64,000 nt of DNA from Eutrophocola sp964601805 (GCA_964601805.1 CAZROW010000005.1:1-64000); one strand, 5' to 3'. Positions 16,128 to 25,769 are shown, counted from the stretch's first letter. Made by a program: numbers and translations. The notes: generated by a model not told the origin, from the letters alone.

Positions 16128-17861
16128 ATGAGCAAAAATAAGAAAACACTGCGTTCGGCAGAATGGTTTGGTACCCGAGACAAAAACGGTTTCATGTACC
16201 GTAGCTGGATGAAAAACCAGGGCATTCCAGATCATGAATTTGATGGCAGGCCAATAATAGGTATCTGTAATACCTGGTCGGAACTGACACCATGTAATGC
16301 CCATTTTCGCAAGATTGCCGAAAAAGTGAAGAATGGCATCTATGAAGCCGGTGGTATGCCGGTCGAATTCCCGGTTTTTTCCAACAGTGAATCCAATCTG
16401 CGCCCGACCGCCATGCTAACGCGTAACCTGGCATCCATGGATGTGGAAGAGGCCATACGCGGCAACCCGATTGACGGTGTCGTCCTGCTGGCCGGTTGTG
16501 ACAAGACCACGCCGGCCCTGTTGATGGGTGCCGCCAGCTGCGATGTGCCGGCGATCCTGGTGACAGGCGGTCCCATGCTCAACGGCAAGCACAAGGGCCG
16601 TGAAGTGGGTTCCGGCACACTGGTCTGGCAAATGAGCGAAAAACTCAAGGCTGGTGAAATTACCCTTGATGAATTCATGAGTGCTGAAAGCAACATGTCG
16701 CGCTCTGCCGGTTCATGTAACACCATGGGAACGGCCTCTACCATGGCCTGCATGGCCGAGTCGCTGGGTGTTTCCCTACCGCATAATGCGGCGATTCCGG
16801 CGGTTGATTCACGTCGCTATGTCCTGGCCCACATGAGCGGTATGCGTATTGTCGATATGGTGATGGAAGACCTGTGCCTGAGCAAAATTCTCAAGCGTGA
16901 AGCATTCATTAACGCCATACGTACGATTGCTGCCATTGGCGGTTCGACCAATGCCATTATTCACATGAAGGCCATTGCTCAGCGTATCGGCACTGATCTG
17001 GATATGGCAGATTGGCAGCAATATGGTAAAGACGTACCCACACTCGTCAATCTGCAGCCATCAGGGCAGTATCTGATGGAAGACTTTTTCTATGCCGGCG
17101 GCTTGCCTGCCGTGCTGCGTGCCCTGGGTGAGCATGATTTGCTGAACAAGGATGCCTTGACGGCCAACGGCAAAAGCCTGTGGGAAAACGTCAAGGAAGC
17201 ACCAACGTACAACGATGATGTGATTCGCGCATTTGACAAGCCACTGGTGAAAAATGGCGGTCTGTGTGTGTTGAAAGGAAACCTGGCACCGCGTGGTGCC
17301 GTATTGAAGCCTTCGGCAGCCACACCCGCCCTGATGAAGCATCGCGGTAAGGCTGTCGTGTTTAACAATATCGATGACTACAGAAGCCGCATCGAGGATG
17401 ACAACCTGGAGATCGACAAGGACTCGGTCATGGTCCTGCGCAACTGCGGGCCCAAGGGTTATCCAGGCATGGCAGAAGTGGGTAATATGGGTTTGCCACC
17501 CAAATTGCTCAAGCAGGGAGTGACCGACATGGTACGTATTTCCGATGCCCGCATGAGCGGTACCGCATTCGGCACCGTTGTCCTGCATGTGGCGCCTGAG
17601 GCCATGGAACTGGGGCCGCTTGCTGCTGTCCAGGACGGCGATGAAATAACGCTGGATGCCGAAAATGGCATCCTGCAACTGGAGGTCAGTGATGAAGAGC
17701 TGGCCCGTCGTCTCGACTTGCTGGCCAGGGACCACAGGCAGGCCCTCAACGGCGGTTACGTGGAGTTGTATTGCAAGCATGTGCTGCAGGCAGACGAAGG
17801 CTGTGATTTTGATTTCCTGGTGGGATGCCGTGGCGCAGATGTGCCGGCACATTCCCACTAG
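16128..17861 (+). CDS. IlvD/EDD-family sugar-acid dehydratase (arabinonate/xylonate type)
   Basis: Product of 577 residues, very close in length and motifs to Rhizobium L-arabinonate dehydratase. Fe-S ligands are Cys56 (SELTPCNAH), Cys124 (AGCDKTT) and Cys197 (AGSCNTMG); the catalytic Ser477 is in SDARMSGT and the protein ends DSH-like (AHSH). It removes water from a pentonate to give 2-keto-3-deoxypentonate, step three of the Weimberg pathway. These enzymes are cytoplasmic homo-oligomers with Mg and an oxygen-tolerant [2Fe-2S] cluster. It is the first gene of the long plus-strand operon running to 25746. It could act on L-arabinonate, D-xylonate, D-fuconate or D-galactonate; family members are promiscuous. 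Confidence 0.88.
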   Translation: MSKNKKTLRSAEWFGTRDKNGFMYRSWMKNQGIPDHEFDGRPIIGICNTWSELTPCNAHFRKIAEKVKNGIYEAGGMPVEFPVFSNSESNLRPTAMLTRNLASMDVEEAIRGNPIDGVVLLAGCDKTTPALLMGAASCDVPAILVTGGPMLNGKHKGREVGSGTLVWQMSEKLKAGEITLDEFMSAESNMSRSAGSCNTMGTASTMACMAESLGVSLPHNAAIPAVDSRRYVLAHMSGMRIVDMVMEDLCLSKILKREAFINAIRTIAAIGGSTNAIIHMKAIAQRIGTDLDMADWQQYGKDVPTLVNLQPSGQYLMEDFFYAGGLPAVLRALGEHDLLNKDALTANGKSLWENVKEAPTYNDDVIRAFDKPLVKNGGLCVLKGNLAPRGAVLKPSAATPALMKHRGKAVVFNNIDDYRSRIEDDNLEIDKDSVMVLRNCGPKGYPGMAEVGNMGLPPKLLKQGVTDMVRISDARMSGTAFGTVVLHVAPEAMELGPLAAVQDGDEITLDAENGILQLEVSDEELARRLDLLARDHRQALNGGYVELYCKHVLQADEGCDFDFLVGCRGADVPAHSH

Positions 17862-17890
17862 TCAACCACAACCTGCAAGGCAATTACTTC

Positions 17891-18661
17891 ATGAACCTGA
17901 CCAACAACTATCCCAGTCTCAAAAACAAAGTCGTCTTTATTACCGGCGGAGCCACCGGCATTGGTGCGAGCCTGGTTGAAGCCTTTTGCCGGCAGCAGGC
18001 GCATGTGGCTTTCGTCGACATCCAGGATGATGCGGCCCGGTCCCTGGTAGAACAGATTGCAGCCATTGAAAGTGCAGCTACGCCAAGGTATTTCAATTGC
18101 AACCTGCTGGATATCGACAGCCTGAAGCAGGTTATCAGTACCGTGCATGATGAAGTCGGGCCGGTCAATGTGCTGGTCAACAATGCTGCCAATGACACCC
18201 GGCATGACTTCAGGGATGTCACGGTTGATTACTGGAATGAGCGTATCAATACCAATATGCGGCATTCCTTCTTTGCCATCCAGGCAGTACAGCCTCACAT
18301 GAAAGCGCTGGGTGGTGGGGCCATTATCAATTTCGGTTCCATGAGCTGGCATGAGCGTCAGCCCAATATGACTTGTTACACGACGGCCAAGGCTGGCCTG
18401 GAAGGTATGACCCGGGGGCTGGCACGGGACCTGGGGGAAGATAATATTCGTATCAATACACTGGTTCCCGGTTGGGTGATGACCGACCGCCAACTGGAAA
18501 ACTGGGTTGATGACGAGGCCGTGCTGGAAATTAACCGAAGACAGTGTTTGAAAAAGCAATTGCTGCCTGAGGATATCAGTGCAATGACATTGTTCCTGGC
18601 GTCAGATGACAGCCGGATGTGCACTGCGCAGAATTTTATTGTTGATGGCGGCTGGATTTAG
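17891..18661 (+). CDS. SDR sugar 1-dehydrogenase (XylB-like)
   Basis: Product of 256 residues from the ATG at 17891, 29 bp after the dehydratase. Classical short-chain dehydrogenase: TGGATGIG cofactor loop (18-25), NNAAND (98-102), INFGSMSW with the catalytic Ser, Tyr163-x3-Lys167, and a C-terminal VDGGWI. The pattern YPSLKNKVVFITGG, ERINTNMRH and QAVQPHMK is strikingly like Caulobacter D-xylose 1-dehydrogenase XylB. The expected role is NAD(P)-dependent oxidation of D-xylose or L-arabinose to the lactone, step one of the pathway. Its place between aldonate dehydratase and semialdehyde dehydrogenase genes supports this. Confidence 0.82.
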   Translation: MNLTNNYPSLKNKVVFITGGATGIGASLVEAFCRQQAHVAFVDIQDDAARSLVEQIAAIESAATPRYFNCNLLDIDSLKQVISTVHDEVGPVNVLVNNAANDTRHDFRDVTVDYWNERINTNMRHSFFAIQAVQPHMKALGGGAIINFGSMSWHERQPNMTCYTTAKAGLEGMTRGLARDLGEDNIRINTLVPGWVMTDRQLENWVDDEAVLEINRRQCLKKQLLPEDISAMTLFLASDDSRMCTAQNFIVDGGWI

Positions 18662-18673
18662 GGGGGAGAGACC

Positions 18674-20266
18674 ATGAGCATTACTGGAAAACTGTATATA
18701 AACGGGGAATGGGTAAAAGGTAAGGCAGGTTCTTACCAGCCGGTTAATCCGGCAACCATGGAAAAAATTGGGCCGGAAATGACCATGGCCTCTGCCGACC
18801 AGGTGGATGCTGCCGTGCTGGCGGCCGAGGCTGCTGCGCCGCTGTTTCGCCAGACCAGTCTTGAACAGCGTGCTGCCTTCCTCAATGCCTGTGCCGATGA
18901 AATCATGGAGTTGGGCGAGGCGCTGGTAAGGCGTGTGAGCGAGGAAACCGGTTACCCGGCAGGTCGTGGTGAAATGGAACGTGGTCGTACCTGCAACCAG
19001 TTGCGCCTGATGGCCGACACCATTGTCAAAGGTGATTTCCTGGATGCCCGCATTGATACGGCGATGCCCGATCGTGTGCCGGTGCCGCGACCTGACCTGC
19101 GCTCAGTCAACCAGGCCATCGGCCCGGTGGTGGTATTCGGGGCCAGTAATTTTCCCCTGGCGTTTTCAGTGGCCGGTGGTGATACCGCTGCGGCATTGGC
19201 TGCCGGATGCCCGGTACTGGTGAAGGGCCATTCCTCTCATCCTGGCACCTGTGAACTGGTGGCCCAGGCCATGGCCAGGGCGGCGGAAAAGTGTGACATG
19301 CCCAAAGGTGTCTTCTCTCTCCTGATGGGGGCAGGGGCACAGGTGGGTGCTGCACTGGTCAAGGCGCCGGCCGTGAAAGCCGTAGGCTTCACCGGTTCCT
19401 TTGCAGGTGGCATGGCGCTGGTGAAAATGGCCAATGCCCGACCGGAACCAATACCCGTGTTTGCGGAAATGGGTAGTATCAATCCCGTGGTGTTGTTACC
19501 CAAGGCACTGCAGGCTGATGCCCAGGGCATTGCCGAAGGCTTCGTCGGCTCCCTGACTCTTGGCACGGGACAGTTCTGTGTCAATCCCGGACTGGTCATC
19601 GCCATGGACGATGACGGCTTGAGGGATTTCCTGGAAGCAGCCGGTGAAATCGTGAGCAATACCGAAGCCGGTGTAATGCTCAACGAACGAATCTGTAATG
19701 CCTACGATGAAGGTATGGAAAATTTCCTCAATGAATCCGGTGTCGACCTGCTCGCGGCCGGTGACGATACAGTGGATGCCCAGGGCTATTGCGCACAGGC
19801 CAATCTGCTGCTCACGACCGCCAGTAATTTCCTGGACAATCCGCAGATTCATGAAGAAATCTTTGGCCCGACCTCCCTGGTCGTCAAGTGCAAGGATATC
19901 TGGGATATCCTTGCCGTCATGAATGCCCTGAAGGGGCAGTTGACCGGCACGGTGCACGCCGCGGAAGGGGAGTTGGCAGAATATGCCGAGTTGATGGACC
20001 TGCTGTCGCAAAAGGTTGGCCGCATCGTTATCAATGGCTTTCCCACGGGAGTGGAAGTCTGTCATGCCATGGTCCATGGCGGGCCGTTTCCGGCGTCAAC
20101 AGACTCGCGTTTCACCTCGGTGGGTACCAGCGCCATTGATCGCTTCGTGCGTCCGGTCTGCTTCCAGAATTATCCGGAGGACCTGTTACCGGATGCGCTT
20201 CGTAACAGCAATCCGCTGAAGCTGTCCCGACTGGTCAACGGCGAGCACAACAGCGGAAGTCTATAA
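18674..20266 (+). CDS. 2-oxoglutarate semialdehyde dehydrogenase
   Basis: Product of 530 residues, start after GGGGGGAGAGACC. Aldehyde dehydrogenase superfamily, the branch that contains alpha-ketoglutaric semialdehyde dehydrogenases. The IGPVVVFGASNFPLAFS core, VKGHSSHPGT cofactor loop, Glu265 (FAEMGSINPV) and nucleophile Cys302 (GTGQFCVNPG) are present. It oxidises 2,5-dioxopentanoate to 2-oxoglutarate with NAD(P), the last Weimberg step, delivering carbon to the TCA cycle. It is 12 bp after the SDR gene in the same operon. A REP-like hairpin follows before the transporter genes and may uncouple their mRNA levels. Confidence 0.88.
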   Translation: MSITGKLYINGEWVKGKAGSYQPVNPATMEKIGPEMTMASADQVDAAVLAAEAAAPLFRQTSLEQRAAFLNACADEIMELGEALVRRVSEETGYPAGRGEMERGRTCNQLRLMADTIVKGDFLDARIDTAMPDRVPVPRPDLRSVNQAIGPVVVFGASNFPLAFSVAGGDTAAALAAGCPVLVKGHSSHPGTCELVAQAMARAAEKCDMPKGVFSLLMGAGAQVGAALVKAPAVKAVGFTGSFAGGMALVKMANARPEPIPVFAEMGSINPVVLLPKALQADAQGIAEGFVGSLTLGTGQFCVNPGLVIAMDDDGLRDFLEAAGEIVSNTEAGVMLNERICNAYDEGMENFLNESGVDLLAAGDDTVDAQGYCAQANLLLTTASNFLDNPQIHEEIFGPTSLVVKCKDIWDILAVMNALKGQLTGTVHAAEGELAEYAELMDLLSQKVGRIVINGFPTGVEVCHAMVHGGPFPASTDSRFTSVGTSAIDRFVRPVCFQNYPEDLLPDALRNSNPLKLSRLVNGEHNSGSL

Positions 20267-20284
20267 AAGCTTGGCCCGTAGCCC

Positions 20285-20324
20285 GTAGGTCGGCATAGGC
20301 CCAAAGGGCCGTTTGCCGACATAC
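20285..20324. repeat. REP-like palindrome (copy 1)
   Basis: GTCGGCA (20289-20295) pairs with TGCCGAC (20314-20320) and GGCCC (20298-20302) with GGGCC (20306-20310) around AAA. It begins with GTAGG like the copies at 30656 and 52967. It sits inside the operon between enzyme and transporter genes. Confidence 0.65.
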
Positions 20325-20349
20325 TGTTAAAAACTGGATGGGGGAAAAC

Positions 20350-21327
20350 ATGCATATCAAACCGACGTTAACCAGCCTTATGCTGGCCACGGTTTTACTT
20401 GCCGGCTGTGGCGGCAGCGACAGCTCTGCGCCGGAAGCCGACCAGGTCACTATCGGTTTTTCCCAGGTCGGGTCTGAAAGCAGCTGGCGTACCAGCTTTT
20501 CCGAGTCTGTTCGGGCCGAGGCTCTTGCCCGTGGTATTGACCTGAAGTTTTCCGATGCCCAGCAAAAGCAGGAAAACCAGATCAAGGCCATACGCAGTTT
20601 TATTGCCCAGGGCGTGGACGGTATCGTGGTGGCACCCGTGGTGGAAACCGGCTGGAAGCCTGTGCTGGAAGAAGCACGGCGTGCAGACATACCGGTCGTT
20701 ATCGTCGATCGCAACATGGCGCTGGATGATGACTCTCTCTACCTGACACGCATCGCCTCGGATTTCGTGGAAGAGGGCCGCAAGGCCGCGCGTTGGCTAA
20801 TGGAGGCCACCGGTGGTGTTTGTGACATTGTTGAATTGCAGGGCACGGTAGGTGCCACCGCTGCGCTGGATCGCATGGCAGGTTTCAACGAAGTCATTGC
20901 CGATTACCCGCAGGCCACCATCATTCGCTCCCAGACAGGTGACTTTACCCGTAGCAAGGGCAAGGAAGTGATGGAAAGTTTCCTGAAAGCCGAAAGCAAC
21001 AGCGAGGATATCTGTGCCGTGTGGGCACACAATGATGAAATGGCCATCGGCGCCGTGCTGGCGATCAAGGAAGCCGGCCTGGATCCCGGTGATGACATCC
21101 TCATCGTGTCCGTGGATGCGGTACCGGATATCTTCAAGGCCATGGCAGAGGGAGACACCAATGCCACAGTCGAGTTGAGTCCACACATGGGCGGTCCGGC
21201 GTTTGATGCGATCATCAGTTATCTCAATGGTGAGCCGCCGGGTCCCAAACTGGTTTCCATTAACGGTGACCTGTATACCCAGGAAACAGCAGCAGAAGAG
21301 TACGCCAGGAGAACCGGCGCTAACTAA
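20350..21327 (+). CDS. Sugar ABC transporter substrate-binding lipoprotein (YtfQ-like)
   Basis: Product of 325 residues from the ATG at 20350, which follows GGGGGAAAAC; an earlier ATG at 20338 is less likely. The signal carries a lipobox, TVLLAGC, so it is anchored in the periplasm. The mature start TIGFSQVGSESSWRT, DAQQKQENQIKAIRSFIAQG and IVVAPVVETGWKPVLEEA match E. coli YtfQ, the galactofuranose/arabinofuranose binding protein, almost word for word. It delivers a furanose or pentose to the permeases encoded next. The binding pocket preference (L-arabinose, arabinofuranose, galactofuranose or xylose) is not fixed by sequence, but the operon points to a pentose. Confidence 0.85.
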   Translation: MHIKPTLTSLMLATVLLAGCGGSDSSAPEADQVTIGFSQVGSESSWRTSFSESVRAEALARGIDLKFSDAQQKQENQIKAIRSFIAQGVDGIVVAPVVETGWKPVLEEARRADIPVVIVDRNMALDDDSLYLTRIASDFVEEGRKAARWLMEATGGVCDIVELQGTVGATAALDRMAGFNEVIADYPQATIIRSQTGDFTRSKGKEVMESFLKAESNSEDICAVWAHNDEMAIGAVLAIKEAGLDPGDDILIVSVDAVPDIFKAMAEGDTNATVELSPHMGGPAFDAIISYLNGEPPGPKLVSINGDLYTQETAAEEYARRTGAN

Positions 21328-21342
21328 CTAGTGGCACCAGCC

Positions 21343-22860
21343 ATGATTGATACCCGGAACCAGGCAGCAACCACTGTGTTAGCACTACACAAAATCAGCA
21401 AGCAGTTTGCCGGTGTCCAGGCGCTCGATAATGTCAGTTTTGAATTGCATGCCGGTGAAGTTCACGCCCTGCTTGGTGAAAACGGTGCCGGTAAATCCAC
21501 GCTGATCAAGGTCATGACCGGGGCCTATACCCTGGACAGCGGCACCATCACACTCAACGGCAATTCCATTGCACCTCACTCACCGGCCCAGGCCCAGGCC
21601 GCCGGCATCAGCACGGTTTACCAGGAAGTGAATCTGCTGACTAATCTCAGTGTCGCCCACAATCTGTTTCTTGGTCGTGAACCCCGGCATTATGGCCTGG
21701 TTCACTGGAAGCAAATGCATGAGCAGGCAAAAGGTTTGCTTAAGCGTTTCCGCCTGGACATTGATGTCACCCAGCCCCTGTCCAGTTACTCACTGGCTAT
21801 TCAGCAACTGGTGGCTATTGCCCGCGGCATTGATATGTCGGCACGGGTGCTTGTACTTGATGAGCCCACTGCCAGTCTTGATCATGATGAAGTGGAACTG
21901 TTATTCAGCATCCTGCGGGAACTGAAATCCCAGGGCATTGCCATTATTTTCATTACCCATTTTCTTGACCAGGTCTATGCCATTGCTGACCGTATCACGG
22001 TGTTGCGCAATGGGCAGCGGGTAGGCACCTATGTGACCAGTGAATTGCCGCGTCATGAACTGGTGGCGCACATGCTGGGGCGCGAACTCGAGGCGCTGGA
22101 ACAAAAAACATCGCGGGCAGCAGAAAAATCAACCGCACAAACAGCACTGGCGGTTTCCGACCTGGGTGCGGTCAATGGTGTTCGTGCCGTGTCTTTCACG
22201 GCCAGCAAGGGAGAAGTACTGGGCCTGTCAGGATTGCTGGGATCAGGACGTACCGAAGTGTGTGAAACCTTGTTTGGCCTGTCGGCAAAAAAACAGGGCA
22301 GTATTGAAGTCGGTGGCAAGCAGACAGAGATCAGCTCTCCCCGTGAGGCGATCCGGTTCGCCCTGGCCCTGTGCCCGGAGGACCGCAAGGAAGACGGCAT
22401 CGTGGCGGAGTTGAGCATTCGCGAAAACATCATTCTCGCCCTGCAGGCAAAACAGGGATGGCTGAAACCGGTTTCACGGACCAGGCAAGTACAACTGGCA
22501 GAGCAGGCCGTGAAAGATTTACAGATTGCCTGTCCCCATACGGACAAGGCGGTGGGCGAGTTAAGCGGCGGCAACCAGCAGAAGGTCGTGCTGGCACGCT
22601 GGCTGGCAACCCATCCCGATATCCTGATCCTGGATGAGCCGACACGGGGTATCGACATTGGCGCGCATGCTGAAATCATTCGGCTGGTCAGGCGCCTGTG
22701 TGAACAGGGCATGACCGTCATCGTGGCTTCATCTGAAATCGAGGAACTGGTGGCGGTGTGTGACAACGTCGTGGTCATGCGCGACTTTGCCATGCAGGCT
22801 GCACTCCAGGGTGAGGCAATCAGTGAACAGGCCATCATGGCCGCTATTGCCCAGGCCTGA
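21343..22860 (+). CDS. Sugar ABC transporter ATP-binding protein (YtfR-like)
   Basis: About 505 residues with two ABC domains, as usual for carbohydrate uptake family 2 importers. Domain one has Walker A GENGAGKST, the YQEVNL Q-loop and the LVLDEPTASLD Walker B. Domain two has the degenerate Walker A LLGSGRTE, CPEDRKEDGI, signature LSGGNQQK and LILDEPTRGID. It powers import through the two permeases that follow. The start is uncertain: an in-frame GTG at 21331 lies nearer the AGGAG at 21307, but the ATG at 21343 gives a YtfR-like N-terminus. Cytoplasmic, peripheral to the membrane. Confidence 0.88.
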   Translation: MIDTRNQAATTVLALHKISKQFAGVQALDNVSFELHAGEVHALLGENGAGKSTLIKVMTGAYTLDSGTITLNGNSIAPHSPAQAQAAGISTVYQEVNLLTNLSVAHNLFLGREPRHYGLVHWKQMHEQAKGLLKRFRLDIDVTQPLSSYSLAIQQLVAIARGIDMSARVLVLDEPTASLDHDEVELLFSILRELKSQGIAIIFITHFLDQVYAIADRITVLRNGQRVGTYVTSELPRHELVAHMLGRELEALEQKTSRAAEKSTAQTALAVSDLGAVNGVRAVSFTASKGEVLGLSGLLGSGRTEVCETLFGLSAKKQGSIEVGGKQTEISSPREAIRFALALCPEDRKEDGIVAELSIRENIILALQAKQGWLKPVSRTRQVQLAEQAVKDLQIACPHTDKAVGELSGGNQQKVVLARWLATHPDILILDEPTRGIDIGAHAEIIRLVRRLCEQGMTVIVASSEIEELVAVCDNVVVMRDFAMQAALQGEAISEQAIMAAIAQA

Positions 22861-22865
22861 ATCAC

Positions 22866-23882
22866 GTGAACAAATTATTTCACCAGATAACTCACAGCCG
22901 CCTGTTCTGGCCGGTGATGGCGCTGCTGCTTATCCTGCTGGCCAACCTGTTTATCAGCCCCGGCTTTTTTGAGCTCGAATTTCGTGATGGCCGTGTTTAC
23001 GGCAGCCTGGTGGATATTCTCAATCGCGGTGCCCCGGTGGCCTTGCTGGCTATCGGCATGAGCCTGGTGATTGCCACCGGGGGTGTCGACCTGAGTGTCG
23101 GTGCTGTCATTGCCATTACCGGTGCCGTCTGCGCCAACCTGCTTAACAGTAGCGCTGACAGCCTGTTTATTGTCATCAGCCTGGGGTTGTTCGCCGGCCT
23201 GGTTGCCGGTTTCATCAATGGTTCCCTGGTGTCCTTCCTGGGTATTCAACCCATCGTGGCGACCCTGGTCCTGATGGTGGCGGGCCGTGGTATTGCCCAG
23301 CTCATCAATAACGGGCAGATCATCACGTTCAGCCATGAGGGTTTTGCTTTCCTGGGCGTGGGCAGTGTGCTGGGCTTGCCGACACCGGTGGTCATTGTCC
23401 TGGTGGTACTGGCAGCATTGCACTGCCTGGTCCGTTTCACGGCACTGGGTCTGTTTATCGAGGCCGTGGGTTGTAATCCGCGCGCCAGTCATCTGGCCGG
23501 TGTTCATGTCAACGCCGTCAAGCTGTCGGTGTATTGTATTTCCGGATTGTGTGCGGCGCTGGCCGGCATGATTATCACGGCTGACATCCAGGGCGCCGAT
23601 GCCAACAATGCCGGCTTGTGGCTGGAACTGGATGCCATCCTGGCCGTGGTCATTGGTGGATCGGCACTCACCGGCGGCCGTTTTTCATTGTTGTTGTCGG
23701 TGATTGGTGTACTGATTATCCAGGCACTGGGTACCACGATCCTGGTCAGTGGCATCGCTCCGCAATACAACCTGCTGATCAAGTCACTGGTTATTGTGGC
23801 GGTCCTCTTGTTGCAGGCACCCTTGTTTAAACAACAGTTCAAACAGCAACTGTCAGGCCTGGTGCGCAGGAGGGCGGCATGA
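22866..23882 (+). CDS. Sugar ABC transporter permease (YtfT-like)
   Basis: Product of 338 residues beginning with a GTG start 5 bp after the ATPase stop. About nine to ten hydrophobic segments, with the family hallmark ATGGVDLSVGAV (about 72-83) and SFLGIQPIVATLVLM. It is an inner-membrane permease of the branched ABC-2/RbsC-like class. It pairs with the second permease at 23879, whose start overlaps its stop by 4 bp, giving the heterodimer typical of YtfT-YjfF systems. Confidence 0.86.
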   Translation: MNKLFHQITHSRLFWPVMALLLILLANLFISPGFFELEFRDGRVYGSLVDILNRGAPVALLAIGMSLVIATGGVDLSVGAVIAITGAVCANLLNSSADSLFIVISLGLFAGLVAGFINGSLVSFLGIQPIVATLVLMVAGRGIAQLINNGQIITFSHEGFAFLGVGSVLGLPTPVVIVLVVLAALHCLVRFTALGLFIEAVGCNPRASHLAGVHVNAVKLSVYCISGLCAALAGMIITADIQGADANNAGLWLELDAILAVVIGGSALTGGRFSLLLSVIGVLIIQALGTTILVSGIAPQYNLLIKSLVIVAVLLLQAPLFKQQFKQQLSGLVRRRAA

Positions 23883-24853
23883 TCCTGCGACTTAATCCCC
23901 GCCTGTTGCCGGTGCTGGTCACCGCCATTCTCCTGGTGTTGTTATTTGTCGCCGGTGCCATCCGCTTTGACGGCTTTGGCAGCCTGCGCGTCGTCATGAA
24001 TCTGTTCACCGACAATGCCTTCCTGGGCATCACGGCCATTGGCATGACTTTCGTGATCCTCTCAGGCGGCATTGACCTGAGTGTCGGAGCGGTCATTGCC
24101 TTCAGTAGTGTGTTGTGTGCCGTGCTGATCGAGCAGCAGGGGTGGCATCCTCTGCTGGCAATACCCGTGGTGATTGGCTGTGGCGCCCTGCTGGGCCTGG
24201 TGATGGGCATGCTGATCCACTGCTATAACATGCAGGCCTTTATTGTCACCCTGGCGGGCATGTTTTTCGCGCGCGCACTGGCTACGATTCTCAGTGAACA
24301 ATCCATTCCCATCGAGCACGGGTTTTATGATGCGGTAAACAATTTCGGCATCATGCTGCCGGGAAGGGCCTGGCTGGGCAGTGGGGCCATGATTTTTTTC
24401 CTGGTATTCCTGCTGGCCATCTGGCTGCTGCATTACACGCGCACGGGTGGTTTTATCTATGCACTGGGCGGAAATGCCGCCTCCTCGGCATTAATGGGCG
24501 TGCCTGTGGGACGAACACGTGTACTGGTCTATGTGCTCAGCGGCACCCTGGCGGCAACTGGTGGCGTGGTGTATTCCTTTTATACAGCGTCGGGTTATGC
24601 CCTGTCCGGCATCGGCCTGGAACTTGATGCCATTGCAGCTGTTGTCATCGGGGGTACGCTGCTGAGCGGCGGCATCGGTTATGTACATGGTACGTTGCTT
24701 GGCGTATTGATTATGGGATTGATCCAGACCTGGATTTCTTTTGACGGCACCCTGAACAGCTGGTGGACGAAGATAGTTATCGGGGTGCTGGTACTGGCAT
24801 TTATCTGTTTGCAGCACGGTTTATCGCGTCAACTGGGGAGTAAGTCGACATGA
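23879..24853 (+). CDS. Sugar ABC transporter permease (YjfF-like)
   Basis: Product of 324 residues, ATGA overlap with the preceding permease. Repeated hydrophobic helices; hallmark LSGGIDLSVGAVIAFSS near 60-76, QAFIVTLAGMFFARALA and GGNAASSALMGVPV. Second half of the heterodimeric inner-membrane channel for the YtfQ-like binding protein. Its stop overlaps the lactonase start by 4 bp, so uptake and lactone hydrolysis are translationally coupled. Confidence 0.86.
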   Translation: MILRLNPRLLPVLVTAILLVLLFVAGAIRFDGFGSLRVVMNLFTDNAFLGITAIGMTFVILSGGIDLSVGAVIAFSSVLCAVLIEQQGWHPLLAIPVVIGCGALLGLVMGMLIHCYNMQAFIVTLAGMFFARALATILSEQSIPIEHGFYDAVNNFGIMLPGRAWLGSGAMIFFLVFLLAIWLLHYTRTGGFIYALGGNAASSALMGVPVGRTRVLVYVLSGTLAATGGVVYSFYTASGYALSGIGLELDAIAAVVIGGTLLSGGIGYVHGTLLGVLIMGLIQTWISFDGTLNSWWTKIVIGVLVLAFICLQHGLSRQLGSKST

Positions 24854-25746
24854 GTGAGTTTGAGTTTATCGATTCCATTAAGGTGGGCAACACGCTCGGT
24901 GAATGCATTCTCTGGGATGAACGCTCGCAAAGCACGTGGTGGACGGATATCCACGAATCGCGCCTGTACCGTTATACGCTGGCTGACCAATCCCTGCAGG
25001 ACTATGTCTTGCCCGGGCGCCTGTGTGCTTTCGGGTTTATCGACAATGACAGTCGCCTGATTTGCGCGTTTGCCGAAGGCTTCGCACTGTATGATCCGGA
25101 ATCGGGGGAACGGGAATGGTTGTACCAACCGGAAGCCGGTTTTACCGGCACCCGTTTCAATGACGGCCGGGTGGACCGCCAGGGGCGTTTCTGGTCAACC
25201 ACCATGGTGGAAAATGAACCGACTACCAATGATGCCGGTGAATCGGTGAAGGGCAGCCTGTACTGGATCTCACCGCAGGGTCAGGGTAAAACGCTGGGCA
25301 ATATCCGCACCGGTAATAGTCTTTGCTGGAGCCTGGACAGCAAGACCCTGTATTTTGCCGATACAAAAACCAAGGAAATTCGGGCTTATGATTTTGATCC
25401 GGATTCGGCAACCGTTGGTAAAGGTGAAGTTTTCGCCAGGACAGCACAGTCATGCGGTCCTGACGGCTCCATCATTGATGCGCAGGGTTGCCTGTGGAAC
25501 GCCCAGTGGGGCGGCAGCAGCGTGGTGCGCTATTCGCCGCAAGGTGAGGTACTGGCAACACTGGAATTACCTGTGACCCAGCCCACCTGTATGTGCCTGG
25601 GCGGACCGGACCTGGATATCCTGTTTGTCAGTACCGCCCGTGAACACCTGGATGCAGAGTCATTGGCGCAGCAACCGCAGGCCGGTGATGTCTTTATCTA
25701 TCGCACGTCCTGCAAAGGGGTGCCGGAAAGTCGTTACCGACTGTAA
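24850..25746 (+). CDS. SMP-30/gluconolactonase family aldonolactonase
   Basis: Product of 298 residues with no signal peptide, therefore cytoplasmic. Six-bladed SMP-30 propeller with metal ligands expected at the Glu of GNTLGECILWD, Asn of TGNSLCWS and Asp of SCGPDGS, and the general NDGRVDRQGRFW segment. In Caulobacter (XylC) and Azospirillum this family opens xylono- or arabinono-lactone to the free acid, step two of the pathway. It is the last gene of the plus-strand operon. With the SDR, dehydratase, FAH protein and semialdehyde dehydrogenase it completes the route. Confidence 0.85.
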   Translation: MSEFEFIDSIKVGNTLGECILWDERSQSTWWTDIHESRLYRYTLADQSLQDYVLPGRLCAFGFIDNDSRLICAFAEGFALYDPESGEREWLYQPEAGFTGTRFNDGRVDRQGRFWSTTMVENEPTTNDAGESVKGSLYWISPQGQGKTLGNIRTGNSLCWSLDSKTLYFADTKTKEIRAYDFDPDSATVGKGEVFARTAQSCGPDGSIIDAQGCLWNAQWGGSSVVRYSPQGEVLATLELPVTQPTCMCLGGPDLDILFVSTAREHLDAESLAQQPQAGDVFIYRTSCKGVPESRYRL

Positions 25747-25769
25747 TACGCAAGCTGCCAGATTCCCGG

